A stretch of 64,000 nucleotides of DNA from Marinilabilia salmonicolor JCM 21150 (GTDB taxonomy: Bacteria; Bacteroidota; Bacteroidia; Bacteroidales; Marinilabiliaceae). Location: contig NZ_AJKI01000011.1 in assembly GCF_000259075.1 (NCBI RefSeq), forward strand, positions 124,001-188,000, written 5' to 3'. Below are positions 9,493-20,383 of the stretch, piece by piece (position 1 is the stretch's first letter; each line of letters opens with the position of its first letter). The notes under the pieces were generated by a model, which made no database searches, was not told where the DNA came from, and saw only the letters and a program-made list of their open reading frames with translations. The position numbers and the translations under genes were made by a program.

Positions 9493-9924
9493 TTAATCAT
9501 TTGAAGATTCAACAAAATCCCGACGCACCACAAACTTGGTGGTAACGGGTAGTTTCTGAGCCGCCAAACGCAGGGCTTCTTTGGCAATCTCGAAAGAAAC
9601 GCCGTCGCATTCAATAAGCATGCGTCCGGGTGTTACAGGGGCAACAAATCCTTCAGGAGAACCTTTACCTTTACCCATCCGAACCTCTGCAGGCTTCTTG
9701 GTAATGGGTTTATCGGGAAAGATACGAATCCAGATTTGTCCCTGACGTTGCATATAACGTGTCACTGCGATACGGGCAGCCTCTATCTGGCGGCCGGTAA
9801 TCCATTTAGTCTGCAGTGATTTAATTCCAAAAGAGCCGAATGCCAGCTCATGCCCGCGTTGGGCATTACCCTTCATTCTTCCCTTTTGTTGCCTTCTGTG
9901 TTTTACTTTTTTAGGTTGTAACAT
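9493..9924 (-). CDS. rplP: 50S ribosomal protein L16 (uL16)
   Basis: Sits at the A-site side of the peptidyl transferase centre and is needed for tRNA accommodation. 143 residues: [19 protein letters not shown], the signature [20 protein letters not shown], and [12 protein letters not shown] near the end. Confidence 0.97.
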   Translation of the reverse strand: MLQPKKVKHRRQQKGRMKGNAQRGHELAFGSFGIKSLQTKWITGRQIEAARIAVTRYMQRQGQIWIRIFPDKPITKKPAEVRMGKGKGSPEGFVAPVTPGRMLIECDGVSFEIAKEALRLAAQKLPVTTKFVVRRDFVESSND

Positions 9925-9956
9925 CGTTAATGTTTCAATTAAAGTTTAACAGATGA

Positions 9957-10667
9957 TTACTTTCTTCTCTTTTTGAATCCGCCTTTTCCTCCACGGTTTC
10001 CACCAGCTTCCTTCTGATTAAAATTAGGAGAAAGATCAGGTTTACCATAGATCTCACCTTTACAAATCCAGACTTTGATACCAATCAAACCTGTTTTTGT
10101 CAAGGCTTCGGCTTTGGCGAAGTCAATATCGGCACGGAAAGTATGAAGGGGTGTACGACCTTCTTTATACATTTCGGAACGAGCCATTTCAGCTCCGTTC
10201 AAACGACCTGATACCTGAATTTTAATCCCTTCAGCTCCCATACGCATGGTAGAAGCAATAGCCATTTTAGTAGCACGACGGTAGGCGATACGGCCTTCCA
10301 GCTGACGTGCAATATTATTGGCTACGATCAGGGCATCCATTTCAGGACGCTTTACTTCAAAGATATTGATCTGTACCTCTTTATCAGTAATCTTTTTTAA
10401 CTCTTCTTTCAGCTTGTCCACCTCTTGTCCGCCTTTACCGATAATAATACCCGGACGGGCAGTATAAACGGTAATGGTAACGAGTTTCAGCGTACGCTCA
10501 ATGATGATACGTGAAACACTTGCCTTGGCCAGACGAGCGTTGAGGTATTTGCGAAGCTTGGAATCCTCCAACAGCTTATCGCCGTAGTCTTTCCCACCGA
10601 ACCAGTTGGAATCCCATCCACGGATAATTCCTAACCTGTTACTTATTGGATTTACTTTTTGTCCCAT
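9957..10667 (-). CDS. rpsC: 30S ribosomal protein S3 (uS3)
   Basis: Lines the mRNA entry channel, where it has helicase activity. 236 residues: [20 protein letters not shown], the type-2 KH motif ([19 protein letters not shown]) and the C-terminal domain ([28 protein letters not shown]). It ends in a Gly/Lys/Arg tail ([15 protein letters not shown]). Confidence 0.97.
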   Translation of the reverse strand: MGQKVNPISNRLGIIRGWDSNWFGGKDYGDKLLEDSKLRKYLNARLAKASVSRIIIERTLKLVTITVYTARPGIIIGKGGQEVDKLKEELKKITDKEVQINIFEVKRPEMDALIVANNIARQLEGRIAYRRATKMAIASTMRMGAEGIKIQVSGRLNGAEMARSEMYKEGRTPLHTFRADIDFAKAEALTKTGLIGIKVWICKGEIYGKPDLSPNFNQKEAGGNRGGKGGFKKRRK

Positions 10668-10677
10668 CTAGCTCAAT

Positions 10678-11088
10678 TTAATTTTCTTGATTTTCAACTT
10701 TACTGTCAACCTTGATAGTCACGTGGTTCGACCGCTTGCGAATACGGTGCGCACGTCCTTGCGGAGCGGGTCTTAACCGTTTAAGGATACGACCTGAATC
10801 CACATAAATCTCTTTCACAAAGAGATTGGCATCTTCCAGCCGAACGTCCTCGTTCTTTTCTTTCCAGTTGGCGATGGCTGACAACAAAAGTTTCTCAACA
10901 CGACGGGAGGCCTCCTTGGTGGAAAACTTCAGGACGTCAAGTGCCTTATTCACTTCCATTCCGCGTACCATATCGGCAACGAGCCTCATTTTACGCGGGG
11001 AAGTAGGCACATTCCGAAGCCGGGCAACATATTCCTGCTTCCTGGCTTCTTTTATTTTTTCTGCTCTTATTCTTTTTCTTGCACCCAT
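10678..11088 (-). CDS. rplV: 50S ribosomal protein L22 (uL22)
   Basis: Its long beta hairpin lines the exit tunnel (a macrolide resistance site). 136 residues, with the hairpin block [29 protein letters not shown] and the N-terminal [17 protein letters not shown]. It carries a short charged N-terminal extension. Confidence 0.96.
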   Translation of the reverse strand: MGARKRIRAEKIKEARKQEYVARLRNVPTSPRKMRLVADMVRGMEVNKALDVLKFSTKEASRRVEKLLLSAIANWKEKNEDVRLEDANLFVKEIYVDSGRILKRLRPAPQGRAHRIRKRSNHVTIKVDSKVENQEN

Positions 11089-11123
11089 TTTTTTGTCATT
11101 AATTAATTAAAACTGGGGGACGA

Positions 11124-11393
11124 TTAACGTTTTTTGTTCCCACCATGACCTCTGTAGGTACGTGTGGGAGCAAACTCGCCCAATTTATGTCCTACCATAT
11201 TTTCGGTTACATAAACAGGAATAAATTTATTTCCGTTGTGTACCGCTATGGTATGCCCCACAAATTCAGGGGCAATCATTGATGCACGGGCCCATGTTTT
11301 AATGACCGACTTCTTGCCGGATTCATTCATTGCTGCGACTTTCTGATCCAGCTTGTAATGAATATAGGGTCCTTTCTTTAACGATCTGCTCAT
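11124..11393 (-). CDS. rpsS: 30S ribosomal protein S19 (uS19)
   Basis: Head protein that forms a complex with S13. 89 residues: [37 protein letters not shown] and [20 protein letters not shown], all standard. Confidence 0.97.
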   Translation of the reverse strand: MSRSLKKGPYIHYKLDQKVAAMNESGKKSVIKTWARASMIAPEFVGHTIAVHNGNKFIPVYVTENMVGHKLGEFAPTRTYRGHGGNKKR

Positions 11394-11412
11394 AATTCAA
11401 ACAATTAACCGG

Positions 11413-12237
11413 TTACTTTTTCCTTCTTTCGAGAATGTACTTGGAAGAGGCTTTTTTCTTGTTACGGGTTTTGTAACCTTTGGCAAGAACGCCATTCCTT
11501 GATCTTGGATGTCCGCCGGAAGAGCGGCCTTCACCACCACCCATCGGGTGATCTACCGGGTTCATCACAACACCACGAACACGGGGGCGACGACCCAACC
11601 AACGGGTACGACCGGCCTTACCTGATTGTTCGAGGGCATGATCGGAGTTACCAACAGCACCAACAGTGGCGCGACAAGTGGTAAGCACCATTCTCGATTC
11701 TCCGGAAGGTAATTTCACAACGGCATACTTTCCTTCGCGAGCAGAAAGCTGAGCAAAGGTACCGGCACTACGGGCCAATGCACCTCCCTGACCGGGACGC
11801 AGTTCGATGTTGTGCACAATAGTACCTAAAGGAATATCTCCCAAAGGAAGACTGTTTCCAATTTCAGGCGCGATACCTGAACCGGATTGTACTTTGTGAC
11901 CAACCTGCAACCCGTTAGGTGCAAGAATGTACCGTTTTTGACCATCTTCATATACCAGCAATGCGATTCGTGCACTACGATTAGGATCGTATTGAATAGA
12001 ATCTACAGTTGCGGCAACACCGTCCTTATTTCTCTTGAAATCGATTACCCGGTACTTCCTCTTGTGACCTCCTCCGAGGTAACGCATAGTCATTTTACCA
12101 CTATGGTTACGTCCTCCGGATTTTTTCAGAGGCCGCAATAAGGACTTCTCTGGTACACCTGAGGTAATCGAGTCAAATGCACCAATAATTTTGTGTCTCT
12201 GCCCCGGTGTTGTGGGCTTTAATTTTCTTACTGCCAT
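11413..12237 (-). CDS. rplB: 50S ribosomal protein L2 (uL2)
   Basis: Needed for subunit association and peptidyl transfer. 274 residues with the SH3-like domains and the signature [21 protein letters not shown] (positions about 227-247), which carries the conserved functional His. Nineteen bp separate it from rpsS. Confidence 0.97.
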   Translation of the reverse strand: MAVRKLKPTTPGQRHKIIGAFDSITSGVPEKSLLRPLKKSGGRNHSGKMTMRYLGGGHKRKYRVIDFKRNKDGVAATVDSIQYDPNRSARIALLVYEDGQKRYILAPNGLQVGHKVQSGSGIAPEIGNSLPLGDIPLGTIVHNIELRPGQGGALARSAGTFAQLSAREGKYAVVKLPSGESRMVLTTCRATVGAVGNSDHALEQSGKAGRTRWLGRRPRVRGVVMNPVDHPMGGGEGRSSGGHPRSRNGVLAKGYKTRNKKKASSKYILERRKK

Positions 12238-12242
12238 GTCAA

Positions 12243-12533
12243 TTAAATATTGCTAAAGAAATCAATCTTATCTCCTTCGGCTAGTGTTACAATTGCTTTT
12301 TTGAAAGAATTGGTCCGTCCGTTGATGATACCGCCTTTGGTATAACGGGTTTTCAGTTTACCACCATAAACCATAGTGTTTACATCGGTTACTGAAACGC
12401 TATACATTTCCTCAACGGCTTTTTTAATCTCAATTTTGTTGGCACGCTTGTCCACAATAAAGCCGTATCGGTTCAGGGCATCGCCAAGCCAGGTCATTCT
12501 TTCTGTTACTATAGGCTTAATTATTACTTCCAT
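12243..12533 (-). CDS. rplW: 50S ribosomal protein L23 (uL23)
   Basis: Docking site for trigger factor and SRP at the tunnel exit. 96 residues: [15 protein letters not shown] at the N-terminus, [34 protein letters not shown] in the core. Confidence 0.96.
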   Translation of the reverse strand: MEVIIKPIVTERMTWLGDALNRYGFIVDKRANKIEIKKAVEEMYSVSVTDVNTMVYGGKLKTRYTKGGIINGRTNSFKKAIVTLAEGDKIDFFSNI

Positions 12534-12544
12534 GACTTAATTTG

Positions 12545-13174
12545 TTAAGCGTTAAAAAGTTGGGCGATTTCTTCCACCGAGCTTTCGGCCAGAACCAGCG
12601 ACTGCGCTTTCATAATACTGTAGGTATTAAGTGCGGCAGTGGTAGCTACTTCTGATTTGGGAACATTACGTGACGAAAGATAAACGTTACGATCCAGATC
12701 TTTCACTACAACCAGTGAGCTCTTTCCTTCAACATTCAGATTCTTACGAATATTCACAAACTCTTTCGTTTTAGGACTTTCCATCTGGAAATCCTCGACC
12801 ACTACGATGGCATTATTTTTTGCTTTGTATGCCAGGGCCGATTTACGAGCCAGTTGCTTCAGTTTCTTATTCAGTTTAAAGCGGTAGTCACGCGGTTGTG
12901 GGCCGAAAACACGACCACCACCACGGAAAACAGGTGATTTCACACTACCGGCACGAGCAGTACCCGTACCTTTTTGCTTTTTAATTTTTCTAGTACTTCC
13001 GGCAATTTCAGCACGCTCTTTCGATTTGTGCGTTCCCTGACGGTTATTGGCCAGATATTGTTTCACGTCCAGATAAATGGCATGATCGTTGGGCTCAATA
13101 CCGAAAACAGCGTCGGGCAATTGCACTTTTCTGCCGGTTTCCTGTCCTTGTATGTTAACTACGTTCAGTTCCAT
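12545..13174 (-). CDS. rplD: 50S ribosomal protein L4 (uL4)
   Basis: Assembly protein whose loop reaches the exit tunnel. 209 residues, with the loop block [23 protein letters not shown] and the globular domain ending in [18 protein letters not shown]. The ATG shares one base with the rplC stop (TAATG), so the two are probably translationally coupled. Confidence 0.97.
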   Translation of the reverse strand: MELNVVNIQGQETGRKVQLPDAVFGIEPNDHAIYLDVKQYLANNRQGTHKSKERAEIAGSTRKIKKQKGTGTARAGSVKSPVFRGGGRVFGPQPRDYRFKLNKKLKQLARKSALAYKAKNNAIVVVEDFQMESPKTKEFVNIRKNLNVEGKSSLVVVKDLDRNVYLSSRNVPKSEVATTAALNTYSIMKAQSLVLAESSVEEIAQLFNA

Positions 13175-13791
13175 TACTTTTCAATAATTAGATATGAACC
13201 CTTAGGTCCAGGAACAGACCCTTTAACCATCAACAGGTTACTTTCGGGAATTACTTTGATAACTTTCAGGTTTTCAACTTTCACATTGTCACCGCCTGTA
13301 CGGCCTGCCATTCTCATACCTTTGAATACCCTCGAAGGATATGAAGAAGCACCCAGAGAACCGGGAGCACGACCACGGTTATGCTGACCATGGGTTTTGT
13401 CACCCACACCTGCAAAGCCATGACGCTTTACTACACCCTGAAACCCTTTTCCTTTGGAAACACCGGTAATATCCACAAATGTGTTCTCACCAAAAAGATC
13501 CACTGTAACGACATCACCCAGTTTGAGTTCATTTTCAAATTCTTTCAATTCAACCAGCTTGGCCTTGGGAGAGGTTCCTGCCTTCTTGAAATGTCCTTTC
13601 AAGGGATTGGTAGTACTTTTCTCTCTTTTCTCGTCAAAAGCCAACTGAATGGCTTCATACCCATCGGTCTCCATTGTTTTGACCTGAGTGACGACGCAAG
13701 GACCAGCTTCGATAACAGTGCATGGAACATTTTTCCCCTCGGCACTGAAAACGGAAGTCATTCCGATTTTTTTTCCAATTAATCCTGGCAT
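13174..13791 (-). CDS. rplC: 50S ribosomal protein L3 (uL3)
   Basis: Early 23S rRNA binder near the peptidyl transferase centre. 205 residues: [15 protein letters not shown], the signature [16 protein letters not shown] and the loop [20 protein letters not shown], including the conserved Gln in the [11 protein letters not shown] stretch. Confidence 0.97.
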   Translation of the reverse strand: MPGLIGKKIGMTSVFSAEGKNVPCTVIEAGPCVVTQVKTMETDGYEAIQLAFDEKREKSTTNPLKGHFKKAGTSPKAKLVELKEFENELKLGDVVTVDLFGENTFVDITGVSKGKGFQGVVKRHGFAGVGDKTHGQHNRGRAPGSLGASSYPSRVFKGMRMAGRTGGDNVKVENLKVIKVIPESNLLMVKGSVPGPKGSYLIIEK

Positions 13792-13815
13792 TGCTTAAAG
13801 ATTTAAATAATTAGA

Positions 13816-14121
13816 TCACACTTTAATTTCAACTTCCACACCACTGGGAAGTTCCAACTTCATCAACGCATCGATGGTTTTAGCAGTAGAACTGTAAATA
13901 TCGATCAGACGCTTATACGAAGCCAGTTCGTATTGTTCACGTGCTTTCTTGTTAACGAAAGTGGAACGCAGAACTGTGAAAATCCGCTTGTGTGTGGGCA
14001 GCGGAATTGGGCCGCTTACCACTGCTCCGGTGGTTTTAACGGTCTTCACGATCTTCTCGGCAGACTTGTCCACCAGATTGTGATCGTATGACTTGAGTTT
14101 GATTCTTATTTTTTGATTCAT
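13816..14121 (-). CDS. rpsJ: 30S ribosomal protein S10 (uS10)
   Basis: Head protein, also the NusE antitermination factor in model bacteria. 101 residues: [21 protein letters not shown], the signature [17 protein letters not shown] and the end [11 protein letters not shown]. It follows fusA by 21 bp. tuf, which lies here in many phyla, is absent. Confidence 0.97.
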   Translation of the reverse strand: MNQKIRIKLKSYDHNLVDKSAEKIVKTVKTTGAVVSGPIPLPTHKRIFTVLRSTFVNKKAREQYELASYKRLIDIYSSTAKTIDALMKLELPSGVEVEIKV

Positions 14122-14142
14122 AATGGTTGATGAGAACTGTTT

Positions 14143-16254
14143 CTATAATAATTCGACTTTACCTTTGGCCTCTTTAACCACTTCCGTTGCAATGCTCTTG
14201 GAAACTTCTTCGAAGTGACTGAATTCCATTGAGGAAGTTGCACGACCTGATGAAATGGTACGCAAAGCGGTTACATAACCGAACATTTCGGCCAATGGCA
14301 CTTTGGCTTTAACCACACGTGCACCGGCTTTGGATTCCATTCCTTCCACCTGTCCGCGACGCTTATTAAAGTCAGAAATAACATCTCCCATATATTCTTC
14401 AGGAGTTACCACTTCCACTTTCATAATTGGCTCGAGCAGCACAGGCTTGGCTTTCATACAGGCAGCTTTAAATGCCTGGCGACCGGCAATTTCAAACGAA
14501 AGCTGGTCAGAGTCCACCGGGTGGAAAGATCCGTCAAGCAGTTCAACTTTAAGGCTGTCAACATTGAAACCGGCCAACACACCATTTTTCATAGCGTCTT
14601 TAAAACCTTTTTCAACAGAAGGGATAAATTCCTTAGGAATGTTACCACCTTTTACCATATCAATAAACTGAAGACCTTCTTTATCGTCATCTGCAGGGCC
14701 TACCTTCACAATAACGTCGGCAAATTTACCACGACCTCCGGTCTGCTTTTTAAACACCTCGCGGTGATCAACAGTCTTGGTAATTGCTTCTTTATAGTTC
14801 ACCTGAGGACGTCCCTGGTTACATTCAACCTTAAACTCACGTTTCAGACGATCAACAATAATCTCGAGGTGCAACTCACCCATACCGCTGATAACAGTCT
14901 GTCCGTTTTCCTCATCAGTTTCAACACGGAAAGTAGGATCCTCCTCGGCCAATTTGGCAAGTCCGGCACCCAGTTTATCCATATCTTTCTGACTCTTAGG
15001 CTCAACAGCAACACCAATCACAGGATCCGGGAATTCCATTGATTCCAAAGCAATAGGATGCTTCTCATCACACAGGGTATCTCCGGTGCGAATATCTTTA
15101 AAACCTACTCCGGCACAAATATCACCTGCAGAGATGGTATCCCTGGGCAACTGCTTATTGGATTTCATCTGATACAAACGTGCGATACGCTCTTTTTTCT
15201 CAGTACGTGAGTTCCAAACATAAGAACCTGCATCAATTTTACCGGAGTAAACACGCATAAACGCCAGACGTCCCACAAACGGGTCAGTAGCAATTTTAAA
15301 TGCAAGCGCGGTAAACGGAGCATCTTCGTCATGAGGACGAGCCTCTTCTTTACCGGTCCTAGGGTTTACACCTTCAATCTCTGCCACGTCGATGGGCGAA
15401 GGCAGAAAACCGACAATCGCATCGATCAAACGCTGAACACCTTTATTTTTGAAAGCAGATCCGCAAAGCATGGGAACAACTTTCATATCGATGGTGGCTT
15501 GACGCAACACCTCGATCAATTGCTCTTTGGTGATGGAATCAGGATCTTCAAAATACTTCTCCATCAATTCATCATCATACTCAGCAACTGATTCAATCAG
15601 TTTTCCGCGCCACTCTTCCACTTCGTCCGCCATTTCGGCAGGAACGTCCTGAAGTTCGTATCGGGCACCCAGCACGTCGTCATCAAACCAAACAACGGCT
15701 TTATTCTCAATCAGGTCAACCACTCCGCGAAAATCCTCTTCAGCACCGATGGGTACCTGAACAGGAACGGGGTTAGCGCCAAGGACTTCTTTCACCTGGC
15801 GAACCACTTCGAAGAAATTGGCACCTGAACGGTCCATTTTATTCACAAAACCCATACGGGGAACACCATACTTGTTGGCTTGTCTCCATACGGTTTCGGA
15901 CTGGGGCTCAACACCACCAACGGCACAAAACACAGCAACGGCACCATCGAGAACCCTCAGTGAGCGCTCTACCTCAACGGTAAAGTCAACGTGACCCGGG
16001 GTGTCAATGATGTTAATTTTATAATCTTCGTTGTTGTATTTCCAGTTGGTTGTAATGGCAGCGGAAGTAATGGTAATACCTCTCTCCTGCTCCTGCTCCA
16101 TCCAGTCCATTGTAGCGGAACCATCGTGCGTCTCACCGATTTTATGCGTCATACCGGTATAAAACAGAATCCGCTCGGTAGCGGTTGTTTTACCGGCATC
16201 GATGTGCGCCATGATTCCGATATTTCTGGTATATTTTAAGTCTGCCTTTGCCAT
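14143..16254 (-). CDS. fusA: Elongation factor G (EF-G1)
   Basis: GTPase that drives translocation and, with RRF, ribosome recycling. 703 residues with a canonical G domain: [15 protein letters not shown] (G1), RGITITSAA (G2), [15 protein letters not shown] (G3 with the catalytic His) and NKMD (G4). Domains II-V follow, ending with [26 protein letters not shown]. It stands between rpsG and rpsJ. A second, divergent paralogue lies at 33818-35980. Confidence 0.98.
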   Translation of the reverse strand: MAKADLKYTRNIGIMAHIDAGKTTATERILFYTGMTHKIGETHDGSATMDWMEQEQERGITITSAAITTNWKYNNEDYKINIIDTPGHVDFTVEVERSLRVLDGAVAVFCAVGGVEPQSETVWRQANKYGVPRMGFVNKMDRSGANFFEVVRQVKEVLGANPVPVQVPIGAEEDFRGVVDLIENKAVVWFDDDVLGARYELQDVPAEMADEVEEWRGKLIESVAEYDDELMEKYFEDPDSITKEQLIEVLRQATIDMKVVPMLCGSAFKNKGVQRLIDAIVGFLPSPIDVAEIEGVNPRTGKEEARPHDEDAPFTALAFKIATDPFVGRLAFMRVYSGKIDAGSYVWNSRTEKKERIARLYQMKSNKQLPRDTISAGDICAGVGFKDIRTGDTLCDEKHPIALESMEFPDPVIGVAVEPKSQKDMDKLGAGLAKLAEEDPTFRVETDEENGQTVISGMGELHLEIIVDRLKREFKVECNQGRPQVNYKEAITKTVDHREVFKKQTGGRGKFADVIVKVGPADDDKEGLQFIDMVKGGNIPKEFIPSVEKGFKDAMKNGVLAGFNVDSLKVELLDGSFHPVDSDQLSFEIAGRQAFKAACMKAKPVLLEPIMKVEVVTPEEYMGDVISDFNKRRGQVEGMESKAGARVVKAKVPLAEMFGYVTALRTISSGRATSSMEFSHFEEVSKSIATEVVKEAKGKVELL

Positions 16255-16282
16255 ATTAAGGTTTCCTTTTATTTAGTTAAGT

Positions 16283-16759
16283 TTAAAATCTGAAGTGAGC
16301 AAATGCACGGTTGGCTTCGGCCATTTTATGCATATCCTCTTTTCTTTTGAAGGCTCCACCTTCCTGGTTATATGCGGCAACAATTTCAGCACCCAGCTTT
16401 TCGGCCATTGATTTACCACTACGCTTACGTGCAAATGCAATCAGGTTTTTCATACTTACAGATAACTTTCTGTCGGCACGAATTTCGGTTGGAACCTGAA
16501 AAGTTGCACCACCAACGCGACGGCTTTTAACCTCAACTGCGGGTGTAACATTTTCCAGTGCTTTTTTAAACACTTCAAGAGGTGCTTTACCCTCTTTTTC
16601 TGCTTTTTCAGCAATACGATCCATCGCATCGTAAAAAATAGCATAAGCCACGGATTTCTTTCCGTCGAACATCATGTTATTTACGAACTGCGTCACCATG
16701 GTGTCATTAAACTTCGGATCGGGAAGAATAATCCTCTTCTTTGGTTTACTTTTTCTCAT
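16283..16759 (-). CDS. rpsG: 30S ribosomal protein S7 (uS7)
   Basis: Nucleates assembly of the 30S head and touches the E-site tRNA. 158 residues, with [56 protein letters not shown] and the end [10 protein letters not shown]. It follows rpsL after 120 bp. Confidence 0.97.
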   Translation of the reverse strand: MRKSKPKKRIILPDPKFNDTMVTQFVNNMMFDGKKSVAYAIFYDAMDRIAEKAEKEGKAPLEVFKKALENVTPAVEVKSRRVGGATFQVPTEIRADRKLSVSMKNLIAFARKRSGKSMAEKLGAEIVAAYNQEGGAFKRKEDMHKMAEANRAFAHFRF

Positions 16760-16833
16760 CTCTTCTTTTTGTTTATTAGCTTTATTATTGGCTGTATCCG
16801 TGTCTTCAACGGTCTCGCGACCATTTACTCAAC

Positions 16834-16859
16834 CTTTGTTTACAAACCAATAAACAAAG
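16834..16859 (-). other. Inverted repeat in the rpsL-rpsG spacer
   Basis: Perfect 9-bp arms CTTTGTTTA and TAAACAAAG around an 8-nt loop, inside the 120-bp space between rpsL and rpsG. In E. coli ribosomal protein S7 binds the S12-S7 intercistronic RNA to control the str operon; a similar role here is only inference. No U-run follows it. Confidence 0.4.
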
Positions 16860-16879
16860 ACCAAACAGTGAAACTAAAA

Positions 16880-17254
16880 TTACTTCTTAGGACGCTTAGT
16901 CCCGTACTTGGAACGACGCTGAGTACGTCCCTCAACTCCTGAAGCATCGAGTGCTCCGCGAACAAGGTGATAACGAACACCGGGAAGATCTTTTACCCTT
17001 CCACCGCGCACCAATACAATTGAGTGCTCCTGAAGGTTGTGTCCTTCTCCCGGAATGTAGGCGTTCACCTCTTTTCCGTTGGTCAATCTTACCCTAGCCA
17101 CTTTACGCATAGCTGAGTTCGGTTTCTTTGGTGTTGTGGTATAAACTCTCACACAAACACCACGTCTTTGCGGACATGCATTCAAAGCAGGCGATTTACT
17201 TTTCTCCACCTGTTTTTTCCGTCCCTTCTTTACTAACTGATGAATTGTTGGCAT
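16880..17254 (-). CDS. rpsL: 30S ribosomal protein S12 (uS12)
   Basis: Decoding-centre protein and first gene of the block. 124 residues: [20 protein letters not shown], the signature [21 protein letters not shown] and [19 protein letters not shown]. The lysines at the usual streptomycin-resistance positions (KKPNS and RVKDLPG) are wild type. Confidence 0.97.
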   Translation of the reverse strand: MPTIHQLVKKGRKKQVEKSKSPALNACPQRRGVCVRVYTTTPKKPNSAMRKVARVRLTNGKEVNAYIPGEGHNLQEHSIVLVRGGRVKDLPGVRYHLVRGALDASGVEGRTQRRSKYGTKRPKK

Positions 17255-17299
17255 ATAAACAATTGTTTTAAACTTAAATTACTCTTTTAAAACGGGTTG

Positions 17300-17307
17300 C
17301 AAAGGTA
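17300..17307 (-). promoter_or_regulatory. Promoter -7 element for the ribosomal block (proximal)
   Basis: TACCTTTG followed by CAACCC on the minus strand, an exact match to the Bacteroidota -7 motif TAnnTTTG, 46 bp before the rpsL ATG. No good TTTG is seen at the -33 distance. Confidence 0.55.
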
Positions 17308-17373
17308 GTCTTTTTACATTAAAAATCTCACTGATTCTCAACATTTTTCACACCTATGCACAAAAAAGCGGTG

Positions 17374-17381
17374 CAAAAGTA
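17374..17381 (-). promoter_or_regulatory. Possible second -7 element upstream of rpsL (distal)
   Basis: TACTTTTG followed by CACC on the minus strand, a second TAnnTTTG match 120 bp before the rpsL ATG. With the proximal site it would give tandem promoters for the block. Confidence 0.45.
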
Positions 17382-17710
17382 CTAATTTTCAATTGAAAAT
17401 ACATAATATAACCTGAAAAATTCTTGTAATTATTTGGTTAAAAATACTTTTAATAAAATTATGATGGTTCAAAGAAGAGGTCTAAACCGCAAAACCCGGG
17501 AAAATTCATCTTTCCGGTTCCAAATCCCGTAATCATCCGAAAAAACATTTTAAAGATCTGATTACGAATAGAAATGCTTTTCTCCCTGAATGGTTTTAGC
17601 TTTTGACATTGGTTTCATTAACTCTCAAGCAAAAATTAATTCTTATTTTTAACCACCCGTGTCCGGTTAATGATTTTTATTTCCCCACAACAAGAAAAAA
17701 CACATTAAAT
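17382..17710. other. Rest of the intergenic space between rpsL and the M28 peptidase gene
   Basis: AT-rich, divergent promoter region. Apart from the minus-strand -7 motifs nearer rpsL, no clear exact TAnnTTTG was found for the plus-strand peptidase gene (the closest is TATTTTTA at 17644-17651). No RNA gene or repeat is recognised. Confidence 0.4.
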
Positions 17711-19270
17711 ATGAAAACACTGTCGTTTATTACATTTTTGTTTCTTTTTTCTACTCAATACGCTTATTCTCAGAATACCTATGAAAAAAACAAAGCAATA
17801 GAAAGCATCTCTGCCAATGAACTGATGACTGATATCGAATTCCTCTCCTCTGACCTGCTTGAAGGCCGGGAGGCAGGCAAAAGAGGAGCCCGGATTGCAG
17901 CCCTTTACATTGCCTCAAGGTTTAAACAACTTGGACTGAAACCATTCAACTCCACCTCTGACCTGAATAACACCACTGATCAGTACATTCAAAAAGTCCC
18001 TCTGGTATGGAGTAACGTCGAAGAAGCATGTATGGTATTAAAGAAGGGACAACAAGATATCCGATTTGCCCCTGAAACTGATTTTAATCCACCGGTAACG
18101 GATTACTCCTTTAACATTAATGGGAAGGTGGTTTTTGCAGGATATGGATTAGGAGTGAAGACCAAAGAAGGGCTTAAAAACAAAATACTTTTAAGAGCAA
18201 AGGGATATACCGGAATGAGAGACACTTTGTCCAAAGGATATCAACAATACAACTCCCTTTCCGAACGCGAATTGACAAACATTAAGAACAGTTTTGCCGG
18301 TGAAGCAGGAGTTTCCGTAATCCTTGAATTTGATCCTGAAAATCCAACATTCCCGGTGCTGACCGGTAACGAGAAAAAAGATTACGCTGAGAAAGAACTA
18401 TCAAAACGCTCTTCAGGAATATACAAACGCTCAGTTCGCCGAAGTGGAACTGAACTTAGCGTTAATCCTCCGGTTTTCAAAGTATCTCACCGTATCGTAA
18501 ATGCCCTGTTTCCCAATTGGGAGGAAATGTTATCAGAATATAATCCCATTGACAAAAGAAAAAGATCTCTTCCCACTTCAATTTCCGGAATCGAAGTATC
18601 CGTTGAGGTAAAAGAAACTCCTTTCACCTGTGGTAATGTGATTGGGGAAATTGAGGGTAAAAACAAAGACGAAATCATTGTTATCGGTGCACACTATGAT
18701 CATTTGGGCATGTACGATGGTTATATATACAACGGAGCAGACGACAATGCTTCAGGGGTTGCAGGCGTTATCGCCCTGGCAAAAGCATTTACAAAATCCG
18801 GCGCCATCCCGGAGAAGACGCTGATTTTTGCAGCCTGGACTGCAGAAGAAAGAGGCCTCCATGGTTCAACTCATTTCGTTAATACTTTTAACGATACAGA
18901 AAAAATAAAATATTACCACAATTACGACATGATTGGACGAAGTTCAAATCCGGAAGAGCCGGACTCTGCTGTTTCGTTTTTATATACTAAAAGCTGGGAA
19001 CACGCAAAAAAAATCACCATGGAAAACAACAAAGGTGCAAACATCAACCTCAACATTCGTTGGGGTGCAATGGAGGATCCAACCGGAGGAAGCGATAATG
19101 CACCATTTGCAAAGAAAGAGATTCCCATTATGTGGTTTCATACAGGGGGACATCCCGATTATCACGGGCCATATGACCACTCCGGAAAAATAGATCAAGC
19201 AAAGATTGAAAAAATTATAAAACTCAGTTTTCTGAACATCCGGGATTTAGCCTTTGGGAAAAACCAATAG
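17711..19270 (+). CDS. M28 family zinc aminopeptidase, exported
   Basis: Probable secreted or periplasmic aminopeptidase with two zinc ions. The start was moved 36 codons into the open frame to MKTLSFITFLFLFSTQYAYSQ, a clear signal peptide, giving 519 residues. The zinc ligands of the family are present: His and Asp in GAHYDHLG, Asp in NGADDNASG, Glu-Glu in WTAEERGLHGS, Asp in NYDMIGR and His in HGPYDHSG. The part between the N-terminal segment and the catalytic domain could hold a PA-like insertion. The substrate is unknown. It stands alone, divergent from rpsL and 88 bp before fabD. Confidence 0.9.
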   Translation: MKTLSFITFLFLFSTQYAYSQNTYEKNKAIESISANELMTDIEFLSSDLLEGREAGKRGARIAALYIASRFKQLGLKPFNSTSDLNNTTDQYIQKVPLVWSNVEEACMVLKKGQQDIRFAPETDFNPPVTDYSFNINGKVVFAGYGLGVKTKEGLKNKILLRAKGYTGMRDTLSKGYQQYNSLSERELTNIKNSFAGEAGVSVILEFDPENPTFPVLTGNEKKDYAEKELSKRSSGIYKRSVRRSGTELSVNPPVFKVSHRIVNALFPNWEEMLSEYNPIDKRKRSLPTSISGIEVSVEVKETPFTCGNVIGEIEGKNKDEIIVIGAHYDHLGMYDGYIYNGADDNASGVAGVIALAKAFTKSGAIPEKTLIFAAWTAEERGLHGSTHFVNTFNDTEKIKYYHNYDMIGRSSNPEEPDSAVSFLYTKSWEHAKKITMENNKGANINLNIRWGAMEDPTGGSDNAPFAKKEIPIMWFHTGGHPDYHGPYDHSGKIDQAKIEKIIKLSFLNIRDLAFGKNQ

Positions 19271-19312
19271 AGAACATTCCCCGATAAACAAGACTTTTAC
19301 AAGGAACAATTG

Positions 19313-19320
19313 TATATTTG
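19313..19320 (+). promoter_or_regulatory. Promoter -7 element of fabD
   Basis: TATATTTG followed by CAGCC matches TAnnTTTG, 38 bp before the fabD ATG. No clear -33 TTTG is seen. Confidence 0.5.
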
Positions 19321-19358
19321 CAGCCTGAAATTTGTAAATTCATCAAAACCAACAAAAA

Positions 19359-20246
19359 ATGAAGGCATACGTATTCCCCGGGCAAGGCGCCCAATACGTT
19401 GGAATGGGAAAAGATGTTTATGACAACAATCCCATGGCCAAGGAACTTTTTGAAAAAGCGAATGAAATTCTGGGATTCCGTATTACCGACCTCATGTTTG
19501 AGGGAACGGACGAGGATCTGAAGCAAACAAAAGTAACCCAGCCGGCAATATTTTTGCATTCGGTAATTCTCTCTAAGACACTGGGCAATGAGTTTCAACC
19601 AGAGATGGTTGCAGGGCATTCACTGGGGGAGTTTTCTGCATTGGTTGCAGCCGGAGCCCTGTCATTTGAAGACGGACTCAGGCTGGTATATCAGAGAGCA
19701 ATGGCCATGCAAAAAGCCTGTGAAATAAAACCCTCTACCATGGCAGCCATTGTCGGTCTGGAAGACTCGGTTGTTGAGGAGGTTTGCAACGCCATCGATG
19801 ATGTGGTGGTAGCAGCCAACTACAACTGTCCCGGACAGTTAGTGATTTCAGGAACCTTTGAAGGAATCGACAAAGCCTGTGACCTGTTGAAAGAAAAAGG
19901 TGCTAAAAGAGCGTTAAAACTTCCGGTAGGAGGTGCATTTCACTCTCCACTGATGGAACCTGCACGTGCAGAGCTGGCCGAAGCCATTGAAAACACCAGG
20001 TTTGATATTCCGGTTTGTCCTGTTTATCAGAATGTGGATGCCAAACCTCAAACAGATCCGGCCAATATCAAAGCCAACCTCGTATCGCAATTAACAGCAC
20101 CGGTAAGATGGACCCAAACGGTACAGAATATGCTGGCCGACGGAGCCAATCACTTCACAGAAATCGGCCCGGGAAAAGTACTTCAGGGACTTATCAAAAA
20201 AGTAGACCGAAGTGCTCAAACCGACGGAGTCAGTCAATTACAATAA
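19359..20246 (+). CDS. fabD: Malonyl-CoA:ACP transacylase
   Basis: Moves malonyl from CoA to acyl carrier protein, the entry step of fatty acid synthesis. 295 residues with the N-terminal PGQGAQYVGMGKD loop, the nucleophile elbow GHSLGEFSALVAAGAL (Ser), the malonyl-binding Arg in YQRAMAMQ and the catalytic His in GGAFHSPLM. It has its own promoter motif and a terminator and is monocistronic. This differs from the fab clusters of many other bacteria. Confidence 0.97.
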   Translation: MKAYVFPGQGAQYVGMGKDVYDNNPMAKELFEKANEILGFRITDLMFEGTDEDLKQTKVTQPAIFLHSVILSKTLGNEFQPEMVAGHSLGEFSALVAAGALSFEDGLRLVYQRAMAMQKACEIKPSTMAAIVGLEDSVVEEVCNAIDDVVVAANYNCPGQLVISGTFEGIDKACDLLKEKGAKRALKLPVGGAFHSPLMEPARAELAEAIENTRFDIPVCPVYQNVDAKPQTDPANIKANLVSQLTAPVRWTQTVQNMLADGANHFTEIGPGKVLQGLIKKVDRSAQTDGVSQLQ

Positions 20247-20263
20247 TTATTTCAATATCAGAA

Positions 20264-20300
20264 AACAGTCTGCCGAAACATTCAGCGGACTGTTTTTCTT
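20264..20300 (+). terminator. Rho-independent terminator of fabD
   Basis: Stem AACAGTCTGC / GCGGACTGTT (one G-T pair) with a short loop and a TTTTTCTTT tail, 18 bp after the fabD stop. Confidence 0.85.
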
Positions 20301-20383
20301 TATAATCTAGCCTGCTTTATTGTTGATTTGCACAAGGTGAAAAATAGCGGCGGCTTGCCCGACATTCTTCACTTGACTTGACA

